The notes under the pieces are model-generated. The model was given only the letters and a program-made list of their open reading frames with translations. It was not told the DNA's origin and did not search any database. Below are positions 43,760 to 53,889 of a DNA stretch of 64,000 bases, in pieces; the first letter of the stretch is position 1; the number at the start of each line of letters is the position of its first letter. This stretch comes from Phytohabitans rumicis (lineage in GTDB: Bacteria; Actinomycetota; Actinomycetes; Mycobacteriales; Micromonosporaceae), in assembly GCF_011764445.1 (NCBI RefSeq), contig NZ_BLPG01000001.1, forward strand, positions 1,674,001 through 1,738,000, written 5' to 3'. The translations under genes and the position numbers were made by a program.

Positions 43760-45186
43760 ACCCGCCCACCTCCGCCGCCGACCCGGACGTCTCGCGTTCG
43801 TACCGGGTTCTGGTCACCGGTTCCCGCACCTGGCCACGACCGAACGACATCACGACGGCGCTCGACGAGCTTCACGACCAGCACGGCGGGCGGTTGACCA
43901 TCGTGCACGGCGCCTGCCCGCGCGGCGCCGACGCCATGGCGGATGCCTGGTGCCGTCGCCGCGGGGTTCGGGTCGAGCGGTGGCCGGCTGACTGGTCGAT
44001 CGGCCGGCACGCTGGCCACGTCCGCAACGCCGTAATGGTGGCCACCGCGCCGGAACTGTGCCTGGCGTTCATCCATGACCGGTCACCCGGTGCCACCGGC
44101 TGCGCGAGGCTGGCCAAAGAGGCCAAGATCCCTACGATTCGGCACCGGCATGACCAACGGTCAACCGAGGTCGCCGCCGCGGTTCGGGCGCTACGGCCCG
44201 GCTGGCAGATGTGTACACGCGGCTGCGGCTGGCCCGTCGACCCCGCCATCGGCTGCGATACCCACCCGACGTGCCTTAGGCCCAACCAGGGCGCCAGCGG
44301 GCACGATGCAGGGGCAGAGCTGCTACCAGCCGCGCTCGCAATGGCCCGCGAGGGCATGCCGGTGTTCTGGCTCGGTCGCACCAAACGTCCGGTCGCCAAC
44401 TGCCCCGCCTGCCCGAAGGTCGAAGACGACCCGGCCCACGACCCCGAGGCATGCCAGTGTCTGACCTGTCACGGGTTCTACGCCGCAACCACGGACCCGG
44501 ACCGCATCGGCGCTATGCATGCCGCAGTCCCGGGCGGCATGCTCGCCATCCGCACCGGCACCACATCCGGGCGGGTTGTGATCGACATCGACCCGCGCAA
44601 CGGCGGCACGGTGCTGCCCGAGCTGATGCCGCCCACCCGGTGCGCGCGGACCGGGTCCGGCGGCTGGCACCTGCACTACCAGCACCCCGGCGGCAGGCTC
44701 GCCGGCAAGGTGCACGGGCATCCGGGGATCGACATCAAGGCTGACGGTGGGTACGTCGTCGCGCCGCCGTCGATCCACCCGGCCACCGGGCAGCCGTACC
44801 GGTGGGTGGGGGACCGGCCAGTGATTGAGATGCCCCCGCCGCTGATCGACGCCTGCCGCCCCGCCGAGGCGCCGCCAGCCGTCGCCCCGCCCGCCGGGCC
44901 GACCCCGACGACGGGCGGGCGGGGCATCTCATCCCCCGACGCACTACTGGCCGCCCACCTCGACGCGCTTACCCGAGCACCCGAGGGACGGCGCCGCACC
45001 ACGCTCTACGGCGTCGCCCGCGGCGTCGCCCGGATGGTCGCCGCGCACGCGATCACCCCGGCAGACGCCTACATCGTGCTCTACCAAGCCGGCCGGGCCG
45101 CCGGGCAGAGCGACCGGGATACCCGCGCCGCGATCGCGGACGGCTTCCGCCACGAATCCGTTGCTACCGAAGGGATCGCCGCATGA
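43756..45186 (+). CDS. SLOG (DUF2493)-PrimPol fusion, replication primase
   Basis: 476 residues. Residues 15-140 are a DUF2493/YspA-type SLOG domain: RVLVTGSRTW, then VHGACPRGADAMADAW and HVRNAVMV. A Cys-rich linker (MCTRGCGWPVDPAIGCDTHP) follows. From about residue 195 comes a bifunctional primase-polymerase domain: PAALAMAREGMPVFWLG, the metal pair in VVIDIDPRNG, and WHLHYQHPGG. PrimPol proteins start replication in one class of AICEs. SLOG domains bind nucleotide-derived ligands, so priming might be coupled to a nucleotide signal. A hidden base error merging two genes is possible but leaves no trace. Confidence 0.75.
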   Translation: MNPPTSAADPDVSRSYRVLVTGSRTWPRPNDITTALDELHDQHGGRLTIVHGACPRGADAMADAWCRRRGVRVERWPADWSIGRHAGHVRNAVMVATAPELCLAFIHDRSPGATGCARLAKEAKIPTIRHRHDQRSTEVAAAVRALRPGWQMCTRGCGWPVDPAIGCDTHPTCLRPNQGASGHDAGAELLPAALAMAREGMPVFWLGRTKRPVANCPACPKVEDDPAHDPEACQCLTCHGFYAATTDPDRIGAMHAAVPGGMLAIRTGTTSGRVVIDIDPRNGGTVLPELMPPTRCARTGSGGWHLHYQHPGGRLAGKVHGHPGIDIKADGGYVVAPPSIHPATGQPYRWVGDRPVIEMPPPLIDACRPAEAPPAVAPPAGPTPTTGGRGISSPDALLAAHLDALTRAPEGRRRTTLYGVARGVARMVAAHAITPADAYIVLYQAGRAAGQSDRDTRAAIADGFRHESVATEGIAA

Positions 45187-46396
45187 CCGACCCACCGACC
45201 GGAGAGGGGCGGCGATCCTCAACCGCCTACACACGATCATCGCCCGGTACGTGATCCTGCCCAGCCCCGAAGCCCTCGACGCCGTGGTCCTGTGGACCGC
45301 CGCCACCCATGGGCAACCGGCATGGGCGCACGCCCCACGCCTGGTCATCCGCGCACCGGAGAAGCGGTGCGGCAAATCCCGCCTGCTCGACGTCATCGAG
45401 GGCACCTGCTACAGCCCACTGATCACCGTCAATTGCAGTACCGCCGCGATATACCGGTCTATCGGCGGCGACGACCCACCCACCATCCTGCTCGACGAAG
45501 CAGACACCATCTTCGGCGGCAAACAGGCCGAAGCCAACGAAGACCTCCGCGGCCTGCTCAACGCCGGCCACCAACGCAACCGGCCCACCACCCGATGGAA
45601 CCAGCAAAAACAGCAGGTCGAACGGATCGCCACGTTCGCCATGGCCGCCCTCGCCGGCATCGGCCAAATGCCCGACACCATCGAGGACCGCGCCGTCGTG
45701 GTCAAGATGCGCCGCCGCACCCGGGCCGAAAAGGTCGCACCCTACCGGCACCGCCGCGACGGCCCGGCCCTGCGGCAGATCGCCTCCGACCTGACCACCT
45801 GGATCCGCGCAAACATCGTCGAGCTGGAACAGGCCGAACCGACCATGCCCCTAGAAGACCGAGCCGCCGACACCTGGGAACCGCTCATCGCACTCGCCGA
45901 CCTGGCCGGCAGCAACTGGCCCGAACGAGCCCGACGCACGGCCCAAGCGCTCAACGCCGCGCGGGAAGGGGACACCGAGTTCTCCGACCGGCTGCGACTG
46001 CTGATCGACTGCCGCACCGTCTTCGGCAGCTTCGACGCCATGCCCTCCACCGTGCTACTCGACCGGCTCAAGGCGTTGCCCGAGGCGCCGTGGGCCGACT
46101 ACAACAGCGGCGCCGGCCTCACCGCGATGAAACTCGGCGTGCTCCTCAAGGAATACGAGATCAACTCAAGAACGATCCGCTTTCCCGCACCGGTCGGTCA
46201 GGTCAAGGGCTTCCACCGCGGCGCCTTCGCCGACGCGTGGGAACGCTACTGCCCACCGGAAGACGAACCCGCTGCCGAGCCGTACCAGCCGTACCAAGAC
46301 GACCTTCCCGCAGGTCAACCCCCGGTACGGCTTTTACGGCCGGTACGGCTTGAGCCGTACCACGACCACGACGACGACCACGCTGGTACGGCTTAA
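45183..46396 (+). CDS. DUF3631 ATPase, replicative helicase partner (frame break)
   Basis: About 404 residues with one G restored at 45206-45209, joining MTDPPTGEG to AAILNRLHTIIARYVILP. Walker A is APEKRCGKSRLLD and Walker B is TILLDEADTIF. LLNAGHQRNRPTTRW and MPDTIEDRAVVVKMRRR are typical of DUF3631, which accompanies PrimPol in actinomycete elements. Its ATG overlaps the PrimPol stop. Its last codons form part of the iteron cluster (repeated EPYQPYQ), so the origin may begin inside the gene. Confidence 0.8.
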
Positions 46397-46501
46397 GCCG
46401 TACCAGCCCCCACAAGCCGTACCACCCCTGACCTGCACAAACAGGCCACTGGTACGGCTGGTACGGCTTGACCCCCACACCAGCACCCCACAAGCCGTAC
46501 C
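46278..46501. repeat. Eleven-copy 9-base iteron cluster, candidate oriV
   Basis: AGCCGTACC starts at 46278, 46287, 46353, 46396, 46415 and 46493; its complement GGTACGGCT starts at 46324, 46342, 46385, 46451 and 46460. Several pairs are face to face, for example the perfect palindrome 46385-46404. Dense short repeats beside replication genes are typical of iteron origins. Confidence 0.8.
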
Positions 46502-46530
46502 CGATCAAACCACGGCCGCCGCAGAAACAG

Positions 46531-46614
46531 CCCGCTGAGAGCCACGCAGACGAGTCCACATATGTCCTGACATCAGGACAAGGCAGATCTTGGCTCTACG
46601 ACGCTCTCAGCGGG
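46531..46614. repeat. Nested hairpin right of the iterons
   Basis: Outer arms CCCGCTGAGAGC (46531-46542) and GCTCTCAGCGGG (46603-46614); inside lies the palindrome TGTCCTGACATCAGGACA (46563-46580). It may be part of the origin, an operator for the xis-int operon or a terminator. Confidence 0.65.
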
Positions 46615-46689
46615 CCGCCCTACGTCCCGCTATCGGATCGACACCCGTACCCACCCCGAACCCCTCCGCCCGCCGGAAAGGCGCCCACA

Positions 46690-46863
46690 ATGCGTCTCAG
46701 GCTCCACGGCACCCCAGCAGAGAACCGCGCCATGCTCGCGACCCTCGCCGACGTGCTAGACATCCGAACCACAAGCCGGCCCTACCCCGACCGGCCACCG
46801 TCCACCTTGGAACGGATCGACCTCGACGCTGAATCCCGTCAAACCCGAGAGGAGTCCGAGTGA
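46690..46863 (+). CDS. Small AICE protein preceding xis
   Basis: 57 residues: MRLRLHGTPAENRAMLATLA followed by a DPYP-like segment (TTSRPYPDRPPS). Small proteins of this pattern often precede xis in actinomycete elements. Stop overlaps the xis start (GTGA). Confidence 0.55.
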   Translation: MRLRLHGTPAENRAMLATLADVLDIRTTSRPYPDRPPSTLERIDLDAESRQTREESE

Positions 46864-47066
46864 GCACCCTGACCGACGCTCTACTCACCACGGAGGAAGT
46901 GGCGAAGCTGCTCCGCGTTGACCCCTCGACCGTCCGCCGGTGGCGTACGTCGCGGCCCGTTCAGGGACCGCCGTTCATCCAAATGTCGGAACGGCTGACG
47001 CTCTACGCACCCGAGGACGTACGGCTGTGGCTATCCCGTCGCCGCGTCGACCCGATGGCGGCCTGA
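46860..47066 (+). CDS. xis: Excisionase of element 2
   Basis: 68 residues from GTG. LLTTEEVAKLLRVDPSTVRR is a MerR-type winged helix and a wing with WLSRRR closes it. Its stop overlaps the integrase ATG (TGATG). Different in sequence from the xis of element 1. Confidence 0.85.
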   Translation: MSTLTDALLTTEEVAKLLRVDPSTVRRWRTSRPVQGPPFIQMSERLTLYAPEDVRLWLSRRRVDPMAA

Positions 47067-48269
47067 TGGGCAACCGCGTCATGCCACCTATCGGCGTCTC
47101 GCTCTCGTCTGATGTGGAGATTCGGGAGGGACGACCCAAGCCGTACCGGGCACGCGTCCGATGGATCGACCCGGCAACCGGTCAGCGTCGATCAAAGTCG
47201 GAGTCTCACGAGACACCGGAGGCGGCTCAAGACTGGCTCGACGCCATGGAGCGTGCTGCGCGAGGCGGGGTCGACCCGCACGCGGCCACAATGCGACTCC
47301 GGGCGTACGGCGAATCCGTGATGACGCTGGCCACCCGAGGACTGGAGCGCAAGACCCTCGATCCGTACCTCGCCGGGTGGAAAAAACGCGTCGTTCCGAC
47401 GCTCGGGCACTTGCCAATCCGGATGATCACGAACGGTGCGGTAGACCGCGCCGTGCACGGCTGGATCGCCGACGAACACAGCCGATCGACCGTCAAGAAC
47501 AGCCTTGCCATCCTGGTCAGGGTCATGGAACAGGCAGTCAGAGACGGCATCATCGACCGCAACCCGGCCAGGGTCACCGGGTGGCAACGCGAGTACCAGC
47601 AAGCGGAAGACGAGCTAGACGACCCGCGCGCTCTCGCTCTGCCGGACTGGGACACCTTGTGCGCGCTGGCCGATGGACTGGTCAAGCGATCGCACGGGGA
47701 GTTCCCCGGATGGGGTGACGTGGTGAGGTACGGCGCATGCACCGCCGCGCGGATCGGCGAGGTGTCCGGCGTACGGAAGGAGGACATCGACCGGGAAACG
47801 TGGATGTGGACGGTCCGGCGGCAGACGACCCCGGGCCTGGTGGCCTGATCGACAAGGGCACCAAGGGCAAGCGCGCCCGCACCGTGCCGATCATTGAAGA
47901 GATTCGCCCGATGGTGGCCGCGCGGCTCGACGCGCTCACCGACCCGCAGGGCCGGCTGTTCACCGGTCCCCGGGCGGACGGATCAGCACGGCGGTACTGC
48001 GAGACGCGACCCACTGGGACGACGTGGTGAGCGACCTTGGGTATGAGTGGCTACGGCGGCACGACCTACGCCACACCGGACTGACCTGGCTGGCTGACGC
48101 GGGCGTATTGCCCCACGTCCTACAGAAAATTGCCGGGCACGGGCAGATCACTACGACGCAGCGATATCTACACCCCAACCGTCGCGCTATCAGCGACGCT
48201 GGGGCCGCCCTCAGTGCTCATTTGTCCGCTGGACGTTCGCTGGACGTTCCGAGAGTTCAGGCCGTTTAA
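47066..48269 (+). CDS. int: Tyrosine integrase of element 2 (two frame breaks)
   Basis: About 401 residues with one C added at 47829-47832 and one base at 47968-47974. Core-binding domain: YLAGWKKRVVPTLGHLPIRM. Catalytic residues: Arg in CTAARIGEVSGV, His/Arg in RRHDLRHTGLTWL, GH in IAGHGQ and Tyr in TTQRYLHPN. Restored middle parts read PGGLIDKGTKGKRARTVPI and GGRISTAVLRDATHWDDVV. The length becomes a whole number of codons only after both repairs. Unlike element 1, a 1.6-kb nuclease gene separates it from att. Confidence 0.85.
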
Positions 48270-48361
48270 CCTGACGGGTAGGGTATGGCCGCCAATCGGT
48301 ACGCTCAGCGAGCGGCCATACCCCGTTACCCTTCGACGCCCCGCGTCGAGTACGGCCGAGG

Positions 48362-49996
48362 TCAGCGCAGCTCGTAGCTTCGAATGAGATACGGGCGCTC
48401 GCTCAGTAGGAACTCCAGTCGTGCGTCATTCCACACCTCGATACTCGGCCTGTCTCCACGAGCGTTGTGGCGCTCAATCCACGCAACAGCATCGGACGTG
48501 AAGCGTCCACTCGTAGCAATTACGAGTACGTCAAACGGCGGGTCCTGCCAATGGCTGAGGCTCACGATCGCGGAACTCACGTCGACGTCTCGGACAGCGC
48601 GGCTTAACCAATGCTTGCACTGGATTGCCACTCTTTGTGAACTGTGACCGCTAAGCGGATCTTTCCGGAGCCGCACGGCACTTACATCTCGACCGTGATC
48701 GGGTGCATTTGTGTGCATCAGCCAATCGACGTTTTCGTAACCCTCGGTCTCTGCAACCAACTGGAAGAGGAGTCGCTCGAAGGCCGATGAGTCGATCTTT
48801 TTCCACGCCAGCTCTAGCCCAGGCCGCCTAAGCGGCAGGTCAATGGGCGAGTAGGCCATCGGATCATCGAGCTTAAGCGCCCGAGTAGTGAGGATGTGAG
48901 ATAGGGTCGAGGGCGGAAGCTGCGCATCTCGGTGATAAACGCTCACCTGCCAACCCTGCGCATATGCACGGTCGACGTCTGCCGATATCCTAGTCACCGC
49001 ACTGTTTGCCGCCTGTTTGGCAGGGACCTTTTCTCGGGCAAGATAGGCCGCACTATCCCTTGCGGCCCGCCATATAAAATAGTACATCTGGCCGACTGAG
49101 TACCACTTGAGTGCGCGGCGAAACACATCGTCTGTTTTCTGCCCCGGCGTAAAGTCGAGACCGTGGCGAGCAAGCATGTGAACCAAACGCGCCTTGCATT
49201 CCTCCACAGCCAGATCAAGCCAGAATTCAGAGAACTGACCTACCCACCGGTCCGGCCAGTTCTCGCGCGGGACCACCTGGGCAAAGCTTTCAAGGTATTC
49301 TCTTACGCGATCACCTAGCGCGCCACTGCCACGCACATAGTAAGACACCAGCACGGGGTAATATGAGTCGCTCAACGTGTTGTCGTCGTTCCACACCAAA
49401 GATTCCGGCGACGACGAAGGATGAAGCCGCAGCAGTTCTGAATCCGCAACCAGGCTCACGAGCTTGAAGTCGTAGTCCGACGTTGGGGAAAGACTATCGG
49501 TCCGGTTTACCACCGGGACGGTTGTCCCAGGTGAAATCTCTTCCGCGTCCTCAAGCAGAGCCGCTAGCGCAAACGCCACTGGCATGTCGAGATGCTCGGC
49601 ACGAGGTATGGGCTGGTCGACCACGATCGGGAGGCGATCAATGATCGTTGCTCTCCGAGCGGCCTCAGCCTGCTCACGTTGTTCCTTCTGTCGACGTTGT
49701 TCCGCGTTGATACAGGTTCGACACCGCCCCGGCGGATAGCGAAGACCTGACGTCCAATCGTTCCGTGAGCGGTAAATGTACCGTTTGTCACACTCGGCGC
49801 AACGTCGACTGGCAGAGCAAGCAAAGCATGCCTCGCCGACTACCTTGCTGATCTTATGTGAGGGTTCGCCGAATAGATCCGCCAGCGCCTTCACGGTGTG
49901 CGTAAAGGAACCGTCCTCATTCGTGGCCCAGTACATGGAGCACAGCTCAGCGACGTGTTCATAGCCTTCGCTGACCACGACCTCGAACTCCGGCAC
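48362..49996 (-). CDS. Mrr-like restriction endonuclease domain protein
   Basis: 544 residues from GTG with GGGAGGG upstream. The C-terminal domain has the PD-(D/E)xK layout of Mrr-type nucleases: [20 protein letters not shown], Asp in [12 protein letters not shown] and RVAIQCKHW with the catalytic Qx[21 protein letters not shown] is also typical. The N terminus has Cys pairs ([20 protein letters not shown], then CRTC), probably zinc-binding. Base composition is more A+T-rich than the backbone. It faces the integrase and lies between it and att, a common place for acquired cargo. Modified-DNA restriction is the likely role, but the target is unknown. Confidence 0.75.
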   Translation of the reverse strand: MPEFEVVVSEGYEHVAELCSMYWATNEDGSFTHTVKALADLFGEPSHKISKVVGEACFACSASRRCAECDKRYIYRSRNDWTSGLRYPPGRCRTCINAEQRRQKEQREQAEAARRATIIDRLPIVVDQPIPRAEHLDMPVAFALAALLEDAEEISPGTTVPVVNRTDSLSPTSDYDFKLVSLVADSELLRLHPSSSPESLVWNDDNTLSDSYYPVLVSYYVRGSGALGDRVREYLESFAQVVPRENWPDRWVGQFSEFWLDLAVEECKARLVHMLARHGLDFTPGQKTDDVFRRALKWYSVGQMYYFIWRAARDSAAYLAREKVPAKQAANSAVTRISADVDRAYAQGWQVSVYHRDAQLPPSTLSHILTTRALKLDDPMAYSPIDLPLRRPGLELAWKKIDSSAFERLLFQLVAETEGYENVDWLMHTNAPDHGRDVSAVRLRKDPLSGHSSQRVAIQCKHWLSRAVRDVDVSSAIVSLSHWQDPPFDVLVIATSGRFTSDAVAWIERHNARGDRPSIEVWNDARLEFLLSERPYLIRSYELR

Positions 49997-50052
49997 AAGC
50001 CCTCCCGGCCACGCAGCGGACTTCCGTTCGGGGCCACCATGCGATCACCCTC

Positions 50053-50071
50053 GGGTCCCCATGTGGTCCCC
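50053..50071. repeat. Candidate arm sites, right end of element 2
   Basis: GTGGTCCCC at 50063-50071 and a weaker copy ending at 50060 match the pair at 29328-29346 near the left end. They lie 65-85 bases from att copy 3. Confidence 0.45.
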
Positions 50072-50135
50072 AATACGGGTACAGGGCGGGCTCCCCGACA
50101 ACCGAGAACCCGCCGCTGACCTGCGGTGATGCACT

Positions 50136-50210
<75 letters not shown>

Positions 50211-50289
50211 TTGCCGCCGGCGGAAACCCACCCGCGACAGCCGGTACAGCGTAGCGCAACGGGTGTACCGCTGCGCATGCGCCCCACCG

Positions 50290-51670
50290 TTACCCGTGCG
50301 GCTTGCCTCGCCCTCCTGGACCCTGGCGCTTGCGGGGCCGCACCGACACTTCGACGGGGCTGCCCTCGTACCCGAACTCCTCGCGGAGCTTGCGCTCGAC
50401 GAAGCGCTGGTAGCCGGCGTCCAGCGGTGCGGTGGTGAAGAGCACGAACCGTGGCGGGCTGATGCCGGCCTGGGTGGCGAAGAGGATGCGTGGCGCGCGG
50501 CCGCCGCGGATGGGGTGGGGGTGGCTTGGACGAGCGCGGTGAGCCACTGGTTGAGCTGGCCGGTCGGGATGCGGGTTTCCCAGCTGGCCAGGGCCTTGCG
50601 TAGGCCGGGGGCGAGCTTGTCGACGGCGCGGCCGGTTTTGGCGGAGATGTTGACGCGCAGTGCCCAGGGGATGCGCCGCAGTTCGCGGTCCATCTCCTTG
50701 TCCAGCAGGTAGCGGCGGTCTTCGTCGACGAGGTCCCATTTGTTGAAGGCGATGACCAGGGCGCGGCCGGCTTCCACGACCATGCCGAGGATGCGCTGGT
50801 CCTGTTCGCTGATGGGTTCGCTGGCGTCGAGGAGCACGACGGCGACCTCGGCGGCTTCGATGGCGCCGGCGGTGCGCAGGCTGGCGTAGTACTCGGTGCC
50901 GCTGGCCCGGCCGGCGCGTTTGCGCAGGCCGGCGGTGTCGACGAGCTGCCAGGTTTCGCCGCCGATGTCGACCAGGCTGTCGACCGGGTCGACGGTGGTG
51001 CCGGCGACCGAGTCGACCACCGCCCGCTCTTCGCGGGCGAGCCGGTTGAGCAGGCTGGACTTGCCGACGTTGGGACGGCCCACGAGAGCTACGCGCCGCG
51101 GGCCGCGCGGGCCGGGCTCACCCACCGGGGGCGGGTCGGGCAGCGCTTCGAGTACGGCGTCGAGCAGGTCGCCGGAGCCGCGCCCGTGCAAAGCGGAGAC
51201 GGCGTACGGCTGGCCGAGGCCGAGCGACCACAGTCCGGACGATTCGAGTTCGATGTTCTGGTTGTCGGCCTTGTTGGCGACCAGCAGCACGGGTTTGGCG
51301 CTGCGCCGCAGCATTTTGACGGCGGCCTCGTCGACGTCGGTGGCGCCGACGGTGGAGTCGACGACGAACAGGACGACGTCGGCGGTGGCGACGGCGATTT
51401 CGGCCTGGGCGGCGATGGCGGCGGCCCGGTCTTTGGCGTCCGGTTCCCAGCCGCCGGTGTCCACGACGGTGAACTGCCGACCGGACCACTGCGCGTCGTA
51501 CGGCACGCGGTCGCGGGTGACGCCGGGGTGTCCTCGACGACGGCTTGGCGGCGGCCGATGATGCGGTTGACGAGCGTGGACTTGCCGACGTTGGGGCGGC
51601 CGACAACGGCGACCACCGGCACCGGGCCGGTGATCTCGGGCGCGACCAGCTCGAGCTCTTCGTAGGTCAC
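50290..51670 (-). CDS. der: Ribosome-assembly GTPase Der/EngA (two frame breaks in the sequence)
   Basis: About 460 residues once two bases are restored. First G domain: [18 protein letters not shown] and, after the break, [11 protein letters not shown]. Second G domain: [31 protein letters not shown] and FNKWDLVDE. The restored KH-like tail reads [17 protein letters not shown] and [20 protein letters not shown]. Breaks lie in the G runs 51525-51528 and 50517-50521. Der is essential for 50S assembly in bacteria, so both breaks must be base-calling errors. The GTG start overlaps the cmk stop. Confidence 0.93.
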
Positions 51671-52349
51671 GCCCCACCCGCCAGTCGAGGAGCGCGAGCA
51701 GCCGGGACACGACCTCGTCGATGCCCAGTTCGGTGGTGTCCAGCACGACGGCGTCGTCGGCCTGCTGCAGCGGGTCGGCGGCGCGGGTGGAGTCGAGCTT
51801 GTCGCGGCGGTGCAGGTCGGCGGCGGTGGCGGCGACGTCGGCGAGGGTTTCGGCGCTGCGCCGGCGGGCCCGGGCGTCGGCCGACGCGGTCAGGTAGACC
51901 TTGAGGTCGGCGTCGGGGGCGACGACGGTGCCGATGTCGCGGCCCTCCACGACGACCCGCGGGGCGGCGGCGATGAGCTTGCGCTGCTCGGCCACGAGCA
52001 GCTGCCGTACCCAGGGCACGGCGGCCACCGCGGACACCGCGCCGGTGACTTCCGGGCCGCGGATCGAACGGTCGACGGGGGTGCCGTTCACCTGGATGTG
52101 CGGGGCCTGCGGGTCCGTGCCGACGGCCAGTTCGATGTCGCCGGCGACCTTGATGACCGCGTCGGCGTCGTGCGGGTCGACGCCGGACTGCAGCACCGCC
52201 CAGGTGACCGCCCGGTACATCGCCCCGGTGTCCAGGTAGCTCGCGTCGAGCGCGGCCGCGAGCCGTCGGGAAACGGTGGATTTACCCGAACCGGACGGGC
52301 CGTCCACGGCGACCACACAACGCCCGGATCCCACCATTTCCGTCACCAC
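51667..52349 (-). CDS. cmk: Cytidylate kinase (terminal frame break)
   Basis: About 227 residues. P-loop [19 protein letters not shown], substrate region [16 protein letters not shown], and [20 protein letters not shown] typical of CMP kinases. The expected stop is lost by one missing base in the run 51672-51675; with it the protein ends LDWRVGA and its TGA overlaps the der GTG. As written, cmk reads on into der, which is an artefact. It phosphorylates CMP and dCMP. Confidence 0.92.
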
Positions 52350-52473
52350 GCCTTCCTCACGGCACTACCCTTCCATGGTCCATCATGCCCGGTCGGGTGG
52401 GGTCGTCCGCCAGCGACACCGGTCACCCGCCGTAGGCTGCATTCAAACTGATGCCCCTGGGGAGGGTCGCCCG

Positions 52474-53544
52474 ATGCGACAGGCCGCCGCGTCCGCCATG
52501 GCGCTGTTCGTGCGTTCGCGGCAGCGGCAGATCATCTGGGCCGCGCTGCTGGGCCTGTCCGGCATCGCGCTGCTGGTCGCGGGCAAGGGCGTTGCCGGGT
52601 ACGGCCAGGACATCATGGTCAACCTGGGCGCCAGCCTGGTGATGGTGGCGCTGTCGTTCGTGGTGTTCGACCCGATCTTCGAGGACATGCGCCGCAACGC
52701 GGTCGAGCAGCACCGCACCCTCAACCACGACCAGTTGGTGGCGCACATCGCGGCGGCGCGTACCGAGGTGGACATCCTGGAGACCTGGACCGGGCTGCTG
52801 GAAGACAGCCACCGCGAGCGGTTCCTTTCCGCCCTCGGCGTCGCCCTGGCCCGGGGCGTGGAGGTACGGATCCTGCTGCTGGATCCGGAGTCGGCGGCCG
52901 CCGAGCAGCGCGCCGAGGAGCTGCACCACACCCAGGTGCCGGTGCTGATCATGGACAACCTGCGCCACCTGTACCACCTGCACCGCACCCTGGACCCGCT
53001 CACCGCCCGGCAGTTGCGGGTCCGGGTGTACGACGCGTCGCCGTCGATCCAGCTGTACCGCTGGGACGACAAGGCGTACATCTCGTTCTTCCCGGTGGGC
53101 GTACGCGCGTACGACGCGCGGCAGATCGAGGCGTTCATGAGCAGCCCGCTCGGGGAGTTCGTGGCCAGCCGCTTCGAGGAGCTGTGGAGCGACCGCACCA
53201 CCCGGCGGATGGACGAGTTCATGACGCTGTCGGTGACGGTACGCCTCGACGCGGCCGACCTGGCCACCAGCGAGACGCACTTCGTCCGCCTCGGCGAGGA
53301 CTGGTTCGTGGACGGTTCGGTGCTGCTGGACCACCTGACCGACCACGGCGCCCGCCGGCTGAGCCTGGCGGTCGACGGGGGTCGCGGCTCGGTGTACGAC
53401 ATGGTCCGCCTGGACCCGCACGACCAGTCCCGGCGGGCCACGGTGATCGCGCTGTTCGACGCCAAGTACGGCACCAGCCACGCGCACACCGTGATCCTGC
53501 GGCTCGTGCCGCGCGGCGGCGCTGGTCCCGCGCTGGCACACTGA
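52474..53544 (+). CDS. Membrane-anchored PLD-like protein of unknown function
   Basis: 356 residues; GGAGGG before ATG at 52474. Two helices (IIWAALLGLSGIALLVAG and MVNLGASLVMVALSFVVF) precede a cytosolic domain. DILETWTGLLEDSHRERF, VEVRILLLDPES and SIQLYRWDDKAYISFFPVG resemble degenerate phospholipase-D-fold repeats, but I see no HxK motif, so catalysis is doubtful. Diverges from cmk. Confidence 0.6.
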   Translation: MRQAAASAMALFVRSRQRQIIWAALLGLSGIALLVAGKGVAGYGQDIMVNLGASLVMVALSFVVFDPIFEDMRRNAVEQHRTLNHDQLVAHIAAARTEVDILETWTGLLEDSHRERFLSALGVALARGVEVRILLLDPESAAAEQRAEELHHTQVPVLIMDNLRHLYHLHRTLDPLTARQLRVRVYDASPSIQLYRWDDKAYISFFPVGVRAYDARQIEAFMSSPLGEFVASRFEELWSDRTTRRMDEFMTLSVTVRLDAADLATSETHFVRLGEDWFVDGSVLLDHLTDHGARRLSLAVDGGRGSVYDMVRLDPHDQSRRATVIALFDAKYGTSHAHTVILRLVPRGGAGPALAH

Positions 53545-53548
53545 CAGC

Positions 53549-53889
53549 GTGGACGAGCTGATCGAGTACGCCGACTTCGCGAAGGTGCAGATGCGGGCCG
53601 GCCGCATCGTGAAGGTCGAGGAGTTTCCCCGGGCCCGCACGCCCAGTTACAAGGTGCTCGTCGACTTCGGCCCGGAGGTGGGCGAGCGCTGGTCCAGCAT
53701 GCAGGCGGCCCGCGACTACCGCCCGGAGGACCTGCTCGACACGCTCGTCGTCGGCGTGGTCAACATGCCGGAGAAGAACATCGCCGGGTTCAAGTCGCAG
53801 GCGCTGATCCTCGGCGTACCGGCCGACGACGGCGGCCTGTCCCTGCTGCGCCCGGACCGCGGGGGCAGCCCGGTGGCCGTGTCTACTGA
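53549..53889 (+). CDS. csaA: CsaA-type tRNA-binding chaperone (terminal frame break)
   Basis: About 113 residues from GTG. The EMAP/OB fold shows FAKVQMRAGRIVKVEEFP, ARTPSYKVLVDFG and VNMPEKNIAGFKSQALILG, all typical of CsaA. One extra G at 53861-53865 gives the family ending PGGRVY and a stop at 53889. As written, the frame fuses with the methyltransferase, which I regard as an artefact. It may bind tRNA or unfolded export substrates. Confidence 0.82.

Larger units (their letters stand above)
29191..50135. mobile_element. Integrated element 2, PrimPol-type AICE
   Basis: About 20.9 kb between att copies 2 and 3. Transfer: a single long FtsK-like Tra, membrane proteins and a clt-like repeat. 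Replication: a SLOG-PrimPol protein, a DUF3631 ATPase, SSB and an iteron cluster. Control: a GntR repressor with PP2C and NUDIX genes. Xis and Int lie near the right end and a nuclease gene lies between Int and att. Gene content and protein families differ from element 1, so this is not a duplication; two unrelated elements share one attachment site. Confidence 0.86.

Noticed and set aside
46278-46501. CRISPR-like or tandem minisatellite repeats
   Set aside because: Nine-base units in both orientations with irregular spacing and partly coding; an iteron origin explains them better.
50290-52349. Single long frame joining cytidylate kinase to the GTPase Der
   Set aside because: Created by missing bases in the runs 51672-51675 and 51525-51528. 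With them restored, cmk and der are separate and overlap by GTGA, as usual.
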